Assembly (NCBI RefSeq): GCF_917563915.1
Contig: NZ_CAKJTI010000031.1
Location: 1-39,982, forward strand
Direction: 5' to 3'
Source: Bacillus rhizoplanae
Lineage (GTDB): Bacteria > Bacillota > Bacilli > Bacillales > Bacillaceae_G
Length of the DNA: 39,982 bases
This document shows positions 24,911-31,566 of the stretch, in pieces (position 1 is the stretch's first letter; each line of letters begins with the position of its first letter). The position numbers and the translations under genes were made by a program. A model generated the notes under the pieces. It had not been told where the DNA came from, searched no databases, and worked only from the letters and a program-made list of their open reading frames with translations.

Positions 24911-25378
24911 ATGTCACTAGAAAATCTGTCGAGGGAACAATTATTTGAATTGTTTAATGAGGAATTACGAAACTTCAGCACAGAAACGATCATGTTCCAT
25001 CAAAACATGGCTGAAAAACTGGGATTGAATTCAACGGATCACAAATGCCTGGATATTATTTTACGTAACTATCCTATGACTGCCGGCAAGCTGGCCGAAA
25101 TGACTGGATTTACGACGGGGACCGTTACTGGTGTGATTGACAGGCTTGAAAAAACTAATTATGTGTACAGAGATAAAGATTTGAACGACCGCAGACGTGT
25201 CATCATTCATGTAAATCTTGAAAAAGTGGAAAAAGAGATTCTTCCTCTCTTCACTTCTTTTAGCCAATCCATGAGAGAACTTTTCAAAAAATATAATGAT
25301 CAGGAGATTAAATTTCTTATTGACTTTGTAGTCCTCAGCCGATCTATACTTCACGAAGAGTCAAAGAAATTAAGATAA
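24911..25378 (+). CDS. MarR-family transcriptional regulator
   Basis: 155 residues. The winged helix lies at about residues 35-105: DHKCLDIILRNYPMTAGKLA, MTGFTTGTVTGVIDRLEK as the recognition helix region, then VYRDKDLNDRRRVIIHV as the wing with the typical D-x-R-R. Helices at both ends form the dimer. GGAGG lies 9 bases before the ATG at 24911; the ATG at 24893 overlaps that site and is rejected. The operator found upstream supports autorepression. The inducer is unknown. Confidence 0.92.
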   Translation: MSLENLSREQLFELFNEELRNFSTETIMFHQNMAEKLGLNSTDHKCLDIILRNYPMTAGKLAEMTGFTTGTVTGVIDRLEKTNYVYRDKDLNDRRRVIIHVNLEKVEKEILPLFTSFSQSMRELFKKYNDQEIKFLIDFVVLSRSILHEESKKLR

Positions 25379-25513
25379 TTTGGAAATCATTTAATTGGTA
25401 ACCTTACAGATCAAGTCAGAGTAGGCATGCCATGCATTTTGAAAGACATGTGGGTAATCCAAAATAGCCAAAAACACTCTTCCACAAACGGGCGCTTTAA
25501 TGGAATAAAAGAA

Positions 25514-25558
25514 GAACACATATTATTCATGTATAATATGTGTTCTCCTTTATTTTTA
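25514..25558 (+). terminator. Terminator downstream of marR-like gene
   Basis: GAACACATATTA (25514-25525) pairs with TAATATGTGTTC (25534-25545), followed by TCCTTTATTTTT. It lies 135 bases beyond the stop; the sequence between shows no gene. Confidence 0.75.
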
Positions 25559-25627
25559 AGGATTTTTGCAATTTAGGTCTTGATAATATGAATTAAACGA
25601 CTTTATTATCAGACGCCACTTTAGTAA

Positions 25628-25753
25628 ACTACCTTGAATATCCCCAAATTGCCTAATGAAATACTTACTTATAGTTTACGTATTGGACTGACAAGTGCAA
25701 TGATAATTTCAATTCTCTTTGTAACCGATGCCAAAGCATATACTAATGGATAA
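25628..25753 (+). pseudogene. Possible membrane-protein tail fragment
   Basis: Forty-one open codons ending in TAA: TTLNIPKLPNEILTYSL then RIGLTSAMIISILFVTDAK. One hydrophobic helix. A TAA lies directly upstream and no start with a binding site exists. It resembles the end of a polytopic transporter, which is inference. Confidence 0.3.
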
Positions 25754-25783
25754 TAAGATTTCCCACTCATGCACATTTTACTT

Positions 25784-27859
25784 TCACTGAATTTCAATTA
25801 CTCTGCTATTTCCGTTCTTTGCAATTTGCACTTTTGCATACAGCCACTTCCCTTTTACAAGGGTAATAGGAACTTCACGTGTACTTCCTATCGTAACATA
25901 CCCATAGTTCATATATCCTTTTATCCAGATACCTTTTTCTTTCGGGTAATCATTGAGCTTTATTTTATCTATTTGATAACTCTTTCCCTGTCCTTTTTTC
26001 AATTTTATAAACACAGGTGTTTTTGTTTCTTTTTGTATTTCACGATTCAGCATCATTTCGTTTGCTTCCGCTTCTATTTTGAAAGAAAACCAGGCTTTTT
26101 TCACATTTCCTAATTCCTTAACTGGATTTTCTAATTCTAGTAACACGGTATTACCGTCATAATAGTTCCATTCTTGCTGTGTAACAGTACCTAATAAAAT
26201 AAAAGTAGAAAGTATACCTACTAACCACACATGTTTTTTCTTGTATGTTATGTTATATTTTACAATATTCTCTTGTTTTTTCGTTTGTAACAATACAACC
26301 CCTGCAAGAAATAACATCCAGCTCAATCCATAGTTTCCAATATAATTTGTTTCATACATAATAAGATTCGTAAATAAATAAATAACGATACCAATCCGTT
26401 TAATTGCAGAATCCTTTACATATAGCATGCCTAACACAAGAAGTAATGTATATCCACCATGTACGATTACAATAAACCAAGAATCTGCCCCTTCGTATTT
26501 CTCTAACAAATAGAAAAATACATACATCATTCCAAACCCAACACTATTTCGTAATAAAAATTCATTTTTTAGTGCAATCGCAAAAATGAAAAATCCGATA
26601 TGAATGAGTACGAGATAGCCCATGCTTGTTGAAAAGTCCGCACCTCTCATACATTCACTAAGTATAATTCCTTCCAATAACCACCATAAACTATGTTGTT
26701 CTGCCTTATGTTTTGCGAACATCCAATACGCAAAAATACAACTAGCATACAACACTCCCCATATGTAATGGTGATCTGTTACAAGTGTTGTAATTCCCGC
26801 CATGATAGCGAAAACAAATAAAAAAATACGTAAAAATTTTGCTGTTATTTTTTTATATCCCCATATTCCAAGCACACTGAGCGTAGCGCTTACAATCATG
26901 ATTACGCTGCTTTCTCTTAATGTTTCCCATAAAATAAAATAAAGACTTGCAAGGAAAAGAACACTTCCTATTGAGCTTACTAAAACATACAGCACATATT
27001 CTCCGATTTTTCGAGGATTTGTTTGTGTTTGATTCTTTTTTTCTTGCCAAGTAAAAAATTGTTGTGAAATTACGACAAACAAACCGACAAGTCCCATTAA
27101 TATATAAGAGATATTCATAGTTAAATTTGTAAATAGATTGGTTATGTCTATCAATGCATACAATGACCACGCCGTTAAGATTGCACCAGTTGTTATTTTA
27201 TATAAATTTCCTTCTTTTATCTTTTTAAATATAATAAAGTACATGACCGTCATGAGGATTGCACACACTACTTTGATCCAATAGTTAGGCTCTCCTCCTT
27301 CGTATAAACTTACAAGGTACACCATCCATAATCCTAATAAACTAGTTGTGTAAAATAAATAACGCCCCGGCATTTTCAATTCAATTCGGTACCATATTAG
27401 GGAAGCGATAGTTATTATAATAGATTGCCATTTATCCGAAACAGCAAACCACGTCATTTCGTCTATCGTTGATAAAAAGAAAAGTAATGCTCCGCCTCCA
27501 AGCACATACCATTCTGCTTTTTTGTCTGTTACATAAAGATATAATGCTGGAAGTAACCAACTAACAGAGAGCCAAACTTCTTCATTTCCTACACCGTAAA
27601 TATTTCGAAGCATCCAACATGACCACGCATAAGCGAGATATAAGGTTACACGCATTCCTCTTATAAACAACGTGTTTGCAAACATTAAATTTTTTATCGC
27701 AAAATACCACACTATTCCAATGACAGGTACCCCAATTACAGCTAAGCTTTGATACATGGTAGCCCATGAGTAGCGCATAGTCATCGTTAAAATGATATAA
27801 GCACCAAGTAGCGACCATACTCCAAGTATTTTAAAAACGTCATCTTTCCAATCTTTCAT
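25784..27859 (-). CDS. Large polytopic membrane protein with C-terminal soluble domain
   Basis: 691 residues. From residue about 10 to 520 there are some 16-18 hydrophobic helices, many Trp/Tyr-rich and without charges. The last about 140 residues (VLLELENPVKELGNVKKAWF near 560, then VFIKLKKGQGKSYQIDKI, KEKGIWIKGYMN, TLVKGKWLYAKVQIAKNG) are soluble and beta-rich, and recall the 'GDYXXLXY' domain that accompanies DUF2157/DUF4401 membrane proteins; the GDY motif itself is not evident. GGAGGGATGGGGG precedes the ATG. No partner gene is adjacent. The function is unknown; an envelope role is inference. Confidence 0.82.
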   Translation of the reverse strand: MKDWKDDVFKILGVWSLLGAYIILTMTMRYSWATMYQSLAVIGVPVIGIVWYFAIKNLMFANTLFIRGMRVTLYLAYAWSCWMLRNIYGVGNEEVWLSVSWLLPALYLYVTDKKAEWYVLGGGALLFFLSTIDEMTWFAVSDKWQSIIITIASLIWYRIELKMPGRYLFYTTSLLGLWMVYLVSLYEGGEPNYWIKVVCAILMTVMYFIIFKKIKEGNLYKITTGAILTAWSLYALIDITNLFTNLTMNISYILMGLVGLFVVISQQFFTWQEKKNQTQTNPRKIGEYVLYVLVSSIGSVLFLASLYFILWETLRESSVIMIVSATLSVLGIWGYKKITAKFLRIFLFVFAIMAGITTLVTDHHYIWGVLYASCIFAYWMFAKHKAEQHSLWWLLEGIILSECMRGADFSTSMGYLVLIHIGFFIFAIALKNEFLLRNSVGFGMMYVFFYLLEKYEGADSWFIVIVHGGYTLLLVLGMLYVKDSAIKRIGIVIYLFTNLIMYETNYIGNYGLSWMLFLAGVVLLQTKKQENIVKYNITYKKKHVWLVGILSTFILLGTVTQQEWNYYDGNTVLLELENPVKELGNVKKAWFSFKIEAEANEMMLNREIQKETKTPVFIKLKKGQGKSYQIDKIKLNDYPKEKGIWIKGYMNYGYVTIGSTREVPITLVKGKWLYAKVQIAKNGNSRVIEIQ

Positions 27860-28097
27860 CCCCCATCCCTCCTTCTACAAGTGTATTCTTTTATATATAT
27901 TTTTTACTTACAATTTATATTTTTCCAATTATTCACTTTTGTCTTAGGCAAGAAAAGGTTACTATTATTAAAATGTTAAAGGTAGTTGTTCCATCCCTTC
28001 TCACACTAATAGTTCGTTATACACCACAACATCCCCCTTAGAAATTGTGCAATTTCATTAAAATTCAAAACTTTTACCCTATTTTTACATTTTAAGG
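27860..28097. other. Divergent intergenic region
   Basis: It separates the large membrane protein gene from the YrzI unit. Strongly AT-rich, no open frame, no clear structured RNA. Confidence 0.5.
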
Positions 28098-28126
28098 TTT
28101 ACAAAAGTTACCTAATTGTATATACT
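28098..28126 (+). promoter_or_regulatory. Strong sigma-A promoter of the YrzI unit
   Basis: -35 TTTACA (28098-28103), 17-base spacer, -10 TATACT (28121-28126). A perfect 14-base palindrome CTTACTTAAGTAAG (28125-28138) overlaps the end of the -10 and the start site, a likely operator. Confidence 0.65.
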
Positions 28127-28166
28127 TACTTAAGTAAGAAAAAATTTCCAAAGGAGGTCGAATGAA

Positions 28167-28241
28167 ATGATGAAAATAAGTGTTTATGTAGCATCTGTCT
28201 CACAATCAAATATATATTCGACCACCCATATGGAGAATTGA
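28167..28241 (+). CDS. Possible 24-aa leader peptide
   Basis: MMKISVYVASVSQSNIYS followed by TTHMEN and TGA. An ideal AAGGAGG lies 9 bases upstream, and the frame follows the strong promoter within 40 bases. Two terminators separate it from yrzI, so it could be a leader peptide or a decayed small gene. No family was recognised. Confidence 0.4.
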   Translation: MMKISVYVASVSQSNIYSTTHMEN

Positions 28242-28272
28242 AAATCGCCTTTATTATGATTTAAATAATTCT

Positions 28273-28350
28273 GCCACAGGAGGTCGAATGCCTTCCTGTG
28301 GCTTTTTCACGCCTTGCCGCAGGAGCACTTTGTCTTCCTGTGGCTTTTTT
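28273..28350 (+). terminator. Two tandem near-identical terminators
   Basis: First: GCCACAGGA (28273-28281) / TCCTGTGGC (28294-28302) then TTTTT. Second: GCCGCAGGA (28316-28324) / TCCTGTGGC (28336-28344) then TTTTTT. The first stem carries AGGAGGTCGAATG (28278-28290), an exact repeat of the ribosome binding region at 28152-28164. Both lie between the promoter and yrzI. Confidence 0.85.
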
Positions 28351-28403
28351 GTGCGATTTTCGCCTTCTTACAAATTTATACACTTGAGAGGAGTAAACAG
28401 TAT

Positions 28404-28544
28404 ATGACATTTCATGTATTCTTTTTAACGATTACGATTCAAAAAACCCGTCTATCTAAAGAAGAACTTGAACATGAACAATGTGTTCAAAAGATCATGG
28501 ACGAAGTAAAAGATCGTCAAATTTCGTTTTATAACCACCTTTAA
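28404..28544 (+). CDS. yrzI: YrzI family small protein
   Basis: 46 residues: MTFHVFFLTITIQKTRLS, then KEELEHEQCVQKIMDEV, ending FYNHL. The pattern of a short hydrophobic strand (FHVFFLTITI) followed by a charged helix fits the YrzI family of very small Bacillus proteins. GAGAGGAG lies 12 bases before this ATG; the longer frame starting at 28314 begins inside a terminator and is rejected. Transcription from the promoter at 28098 must pass two terminators, so expression is probably attenuated. Function unknown. Confidence 0.72.
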   Translation: MTFHVFFLTITIQKTRLSKEELEHEQCVQKIMDEVKDRQISFYNHL

Positions 28545-28583
28545 TTTTTTAATAACAAATAACGATGAAAGGAGATGTTTGTA

Positions 28584-28640
28584 ATGATTTTGTCAAAGCA
28601 GCGAATTATGGTTTGGATTGTGGAGATAGACTCTGCATAA
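28584..28640 (+). other. Tiny ORF with good ribosome binding site, probably decayed
   Basis: AAAGGAG precedes an 18-codon frame beginning MILSKQRIMVWIVEIDSA. It follows yrzI at the distance expected for a second small gene of the same unit but does not resemble YrzI after the first residues. Probably a remnant. Confidence 0.2.
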
Positions 28641-28760
28641 CAAATCATAATCTTGTGTGAGAATGTTAAATAAACGAAGATAAGTATTTAAAAGAATTTC
28701 ATTATGGGTAACTGGAGATATAGTCATGAAAGCTATGAAAAAAGTCAAAAAATTGATTAG

Positions 28761-28937
28761 ATGGATGAGTCTTTTCAAATCTCACCCGAACGTTTAAAAC
28801 CAATGTTAGAGGTACGGTGTGAATATTTAGATGAGATTTACAATGAAATTATAGAAAAATACGGCACTATTAAAAATTATCTTTGTCAAGTTTGTAACAT
28901 ACAGCAAAATAGTTTGCAAAATCTACTACTGGAATAA
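28761..28937 (+). pseudogene. C-terminal remnant of a Y_phosphatase3-type tyrosine phosphatase
   Basis: Fifty-eight open codons: MDESFQISPERLKPMLEV, EYLDEIYNEIIEKYGTI, ending NSLQNLLLE. The block 'YLDxIYxEIxxKYGTIxxYL' is the usual end of tyrosine-protein phosphatases of the Y_phosphatase3 family. A TAG directly precedes the Met, with more matching-frame sequence before it (HESYEKSQKID). The P-loop with the catalytic Cys is absent, so it is not functional. Confidence 0.5.
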
Positions 28938-28962
28938 AATCATACTATTGGTACTAAAACAT

Positions 28963-28999
28963 GAAAAGACCAGCTACAATACGTAACTGGTCTTTTTTT
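28963..28999. terminator. Terminator of the AI-2E family gene
   Basis: AAAGACCAG and CTGGTCTTT arms around a 13-base loop; T-runs follow on both strands (TTTTTT on plus, TTTTCATG on minus). It directly follows the stop at 29000. Confidence 0.85.
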
Positions 29000-30082
29000 C
29001 TACTTCTTATTTTTTTTCAATTGAAAAAGCCTTACTACATTTAAAACGACTGTTTTCGTCACCGCATATGCTGGTACAGCTAAAATCATCCCGATAATTC
29101 CTGCAAAGTTTCCGACACCAAGAATCAACACGATAACCGTTAACGGATGAATGTTTAATTTTTCGCTCATGATTCGCGGTGATAGAATATTACTTTCAAA
29201 TTGCTGAACAATCGTTACGATAACAATAACCCATAACGCTTGCATCGGTGATACAAATAGTCCAACAATAACCGCAGGTGCCGCCCCAATAAACGGACCT
29301 AAGTTTGGAATGATATTCGTAACTGCCGCCACAACTCCTAAAACAAAAGCATAAGGCATCCCGATAATTAAATAACCGACAAATGTGAAAGCCCCAACAA
29401 ATAAACAAACCATCGATTGACCTTGAATGTATGCAGCAAGGGTTTCATTCATTTCTTTTAAAACACGACGCCCTTCTTCATGATACGCCTCTGGTAAAAA
29501 GCGAACTGCTGCTCCAGGAAATTTATGTCCATCTTTAAACATATAAAACAAAATAAATGGAACTGTGAAAATAATTAATGCAACGTTTGTAATAATACCA
29601 AATAATACAGTCGCACTCGATGTAAGCGTATTTGGTATCTCTTTCAAATAATGAAGAGCATTCTTTTCTATCACATCTAGTGAAACATAATCTTGTGTTG
29701 TAATCCATTGAAATAACTTATGATGTGATAAATCTGTTATGTATTCTGTCGCCTCCTTAATATAAATCGGCATATTTGTTACTAAATCCATAAGCTGCTG
29801 AGAAAGAGTTGGAACCACAACACCAATCCCCACAGCTATTAATGCAATAATGAACACATACAGTAGCAAAATTGCTAAATTACGCGGCACCTTTTTGTTC
29901 TCTAAAAAAACAAGAACTGGATTAAACATAAAATAAAGAAATAAAGCAATTAAAATAGGGAAAAACAATGTGGAGATAAAAATGCCGATTGGCTGAAATA
30001 AAAACGAAATTTTTGTACAGATAAAAATAATCGTTACAACCATCAGCACTTCTAATGTCCAAAAATGTGCTTTCGATTTCAA
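29000..30082 (-). CDS. AI-2E family transporter (TqsA/YdbI-like permease)
   Basis: 360 residues from a TTG start with AAAGGAGG 7 bases upstream; the ATG at 30127 has no site. About 7-8 helices: a pair at residues 8-30 and 33-55, a third near 65-85, a long extracytoplasmic stretch, then helices in the second half. Family blocks: VFLENKKVPRNLAILLLYVF near 60, GMPYAFVLGVVAAVTNIIPN near 240-260, LGPFIGAAPAVIVGL, and LSPRIMSEKLNIHPLTVI near 295-312. Members export autoinducer-2 or act as Na+/H+ or other antiporters; the substrate here is open. Single gene. Confidence 0.92.
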   Translation of the reverse strand: MKSKAHFWTLEVLMVVTIIFICTKISFLFQPIGIFISTLFFPILIALFLYFMFNPVLVFLENKKVPRNLAILLLYVFIIALIAVGIGVVVPTLSQQLMDLVTNMPIYIKEATEYITDLSHHKLFQWITTQDYVSLDVIEKNALHYLKEIPNTLTSSATVLFGIITNVALIIFTVPFILFYMFKDGHKFPGAAVRFLPEAYHEEGRRVLKEMNETLAAYIQGQSMVCLFVGAFTFVGYLIIGMPYAFVLGVVAAVTNIIPNLGPFIGAAPAVIVGLFVSPMQALWVIVIVTIVQQFESNILSPRIMSEKLNIHPLTVIVLILGVGNFAGIIGMILAVPAYAVTKTVVLNVVRLFQLKKNKK

Positions 30083-30228
30083 AAAAAAGCCTCCTTTAAA
30101 ATTTCTCCTCTCATTGTAACAAATCAAAACGAAATTTTACATGCTATTTCTTCGTTCTTTATTCCAAAACATAAATAAATACACTACAATAAAGACATAT
30201 AAAAATTTGCAACTAAAAGGTGATAGGT

Positions 30229-31041
30229 ATGACGATGTGCAGTATATGTAGAGAAAAAGAGAAACAATATATAGAACAATATGTTATTCCAGAAGTGTTA
30301 TGCGGATATTACTATATCAATACAGTGTGTGAAACATGTCATGAAAGAATAGTAACAAATGTAGATCGTCCATTAATTAGCCATAAATTAATACAGTATA
30401 AAATTGATCAACTTAAACATCAAATTGATTCCCCTCTTTTTCTAGATATATATGATGAAGAATATATAAATGACGAAACTGATAGCGACGAATTTCAATT
30501 TTCAAATTCCCTTATTATGAAACTATGCAAAAGACATGATATCTCACTTCATGATGAAATATGGAAAGAAGAACGAGGAAAAAAAGTTTCTGGTTCCATT
30601 CAACGTGAATTACTGCTTAATAATCGCAAATATAAGATGAGTTTATTGAAAATGGCTTATTTATTTGCTGTACATGCAATAGATGGTTATTTTCATGATC
30701 CAGATGCAGTTGCAATTTCTAATATTTTATTCAACATAGATTTTATTGAATTAAATGATAGAAATATTGTACGAGATTTAAGCAAAAGTTCATTGTGGAA
30801 CACATTAAATACCGATTGCGAAAATCATTATTTTATTTTATTAAGCGACAAAGATGGATTATTCTGTTTTATTCGCTTCTTTGATGTGTTCGATGTCGTA
30901 GTTCACCTTTCTGAAAAAACATATGACCTTCCGTCGCCAATTGTTGGTGTGAATGATACAATCAATCAAGAGTTTTACAAAAAAAGTTTAAAAGAATATA
31001 TGAACGGATTATTTAAAACAACAAACGGAATTCGATCTTAA
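30229..31041 (+). CDS. HNH_5-like zinc-ribbon protein with altered catalytic residues
   Basis: 270 residues. The N-terminus has a four-cysteine zinc site: CSIC (about 4-7) and CETC (about 35-38). Between lies QYVIPEVLCGYYY, where HNH_5 endonucleases have EHVIPxxLGG; the catalytic His is missing, and VTNVDRPLISHKLIQYKIDQ follows in the place of the usual 'GxxVDxxL'. Residues 90-270 are helical/mixed with no known domain. AAAAGG lies 8 bases before ATG 30229; the GTG at 30220 abuts it. Most likely a nuclease-derived fold without nuclease activity. Unrelated neighbours. Confidence 0.72.
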   Translation: MTMCSICREKEKQYIEQYVIPEVLCGYYYINTVCETCHERIVTNVDRPLISHKLIQYKIDQLKHQIDSPLFLDIYDEEYINDETDSDEFQFSNSLIMKLCKRHDISLHDEIWKEERGKKVSGSIQRELLLNNRKYKMSLLKMAYLFAVHAIDGYFHDPDAVAISNILFNIDFIELNDRNIVRDLSKSSLWNTLNTDCENHYFILLSDKDGLFCFIRFFDVFDVVVHLSEKTYDLPSPIVGVNDTINQEFYKKSLKEYMNGLFKTTNGIRS

Positions 31042-31105
31042 TACACGCACGATGTGATTACAAAAATAAGAACGTACGGTCTCCTTTCTTACATAAACAG
31101 GATTA

Positions 31106-31114
31106 TGCTATAAT
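31106..31114 (+). promoter_or_regulatory. Extended -10 promoter of the predicted antitoxin RNA
   Basis: TGC followed by a perfect TATAAT (31109-31114); the -35 at 31086 (TTCTTA) is weak, as usual with an extended -10. The expected start is near 31121. Confidence 0.6.
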
Positions 31115-31167
31115 AACAATGAAAAGAGCGATACAATCACATAAATAAATCAAATTAGCATATGAAT

Positions 31168-31200
31168 AAAAAAAGACTAGTGTGCGGCAATACACTAGTC
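31168..31200 (-). terminator. Terminator of the toxin mRNA
   Basis: GACTAGTGT (31175-31183) pairs with ACACTAGTC (31192-31200), and seven T's follow on the minus strand (31168-31174). Confidence 0.85.
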
Positions 31201-31255
31201 CCATATAACTCAGCAGAGTGGATTATTCATTATCCTATTTGTTTCTTACGAATTA

Positions 31256-31298
31256 AACAACCCACCTTCTATTGGCGTAGAGTGGGTTGTTATTTTTT
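31256..31298 (+). terminator. Terminator of the antisense RNA
   Basis: AACAACCCAC (31256-31265) pairs with GTGGGTTGTT (31282-31291), followed by ATTTTTT. The T-run overlaps the toxin's final Lys codons and stop on the other strand. Confidence 0.85.
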
Positions 31299-31382
31299 GA
31301 GCTTGTCAATTAATAACACAACAAACGTCAGCAAAGCAATGAGAAAAAGACCACCTTGCAAAAGTAACGTAAGTTCACTCAA
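31290..31382 (-). CDS. Holin-like type I toxin, 30 aa
   Basis: Thirty residues: MSELTLLLQGGLFLIALL then TFVVLLIDKLKK. One membrane helix (about 5-25) ends in a basic tail. LQxGLFLIALLTFVVLLID is the pattern of 'putative holin-like toxins' related to the TxpA/BsrG group. The TTG start follows GGGAGG by 5-6 bases. Arms TTATCAC/GTGATAA (31384-31390, 31408-31414) fold over the ribosome binding site in the mRNA, a usual brake on such toxins. Its own extended -10 is upstream, and an antisense RNA overlaps its 3' end. Expected to depolarise or damage the membrane if not silenced. Too short for most gene finders. Confidence 0.75.
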   Translation of the reverse strand: MSELTLLLQGGLFLIALLTFVVLLIDKLKK

Positions 31383-31383
31383 A

Positions 31384-31414
31384 TTATCACCTCCCTTCAC
31401 TAGAGAAGTGATAA
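31384..31414 (-). promoter_or_regulatory. Stem that may sequester the toxin ribosome binding site
   Basis: TTATCAC at 31384-31390 and GTGATAA at 31408-31414 can pair in the toxin mRNA, placing the GGGAGG at the base of the stem and loop, directly before the TTG start. Confidence 0.55.
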
Positions 31415-31448
31415 TAGAACAACCACCCTGACCATGAGTTACCCTTTC

Positions 31449-31457
31449 ATTTTATCA
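31449..31457 (-). promoter_or_regulatory. Extended -10 promoter of the toxin gene
   Basis: On the minus strand TGATAAAAT: an extended TG at 31457-31456 and TAAAAT at 31454-31449. The -35 is poor. It predicts a 60-base leader before the TTG start. Confidence 0.5.
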
Positions 31458-31479
31458 TATTTTTCTAATTTTTACGACG

Positions 31480-31515
31480 AAAACCGGTAAGCTTTATGCT
31501 TATCGGTTTTTAATT
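31480..31515 (+). terminator. Hairpin upstream of the glycosidase gene
   Basis: AAAACCGGTAAGC (31480-31492) pairs with GCTTATCGGTTTT (31498-31510) with one G-T pair; TTAATTG follows. It lies 57 bases before the next start and might be an insulator or attenuator. Confidence 0.65.
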
Positions 31516-31566
31516 GTGTTGAAAAATAACAAATGTGACATACTATGAAAAAAAGAAGGTATTCAT

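Larger units (their letters stand above)
31121..31298 (+). ncRNA. Predicted antisense RNA antitoxin (type I)
   Basis: It runs from the extended -10 at 31106 to the terminator at 31256-31298, about 178 nt. It is complementary to the last codons of the toxin ORF and to its whole 3' untranslated region, an overlap of about 125 bases. It includes hairpin 31175-31200. The layout matches RatA, SR4 and related B. subtilis type I antitoxins. No transcript evidence; this is prediction. Confidence 0.6.

Noticed and set aside
28314-28403. N-terminal extension of the YrzI frame
   Set aside because: The extension starts within a terminator stem; the ATG at 28404 has its own GAGAGGAG.
28565-28660. A 31-codon frame beginning MKGDVCNDFVK
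   Set aside because: No ribosome binding site and no recognisable family; it overlaps the frame with the better site at 28584.
31162-31431. An 89-codon plus-strand frame over the toxin locus
   Set aside because: No ribosome binding site, it crosses two strong hairpins, and its composition is explained by antisense to the toxin gene and the antitoxin RNA.
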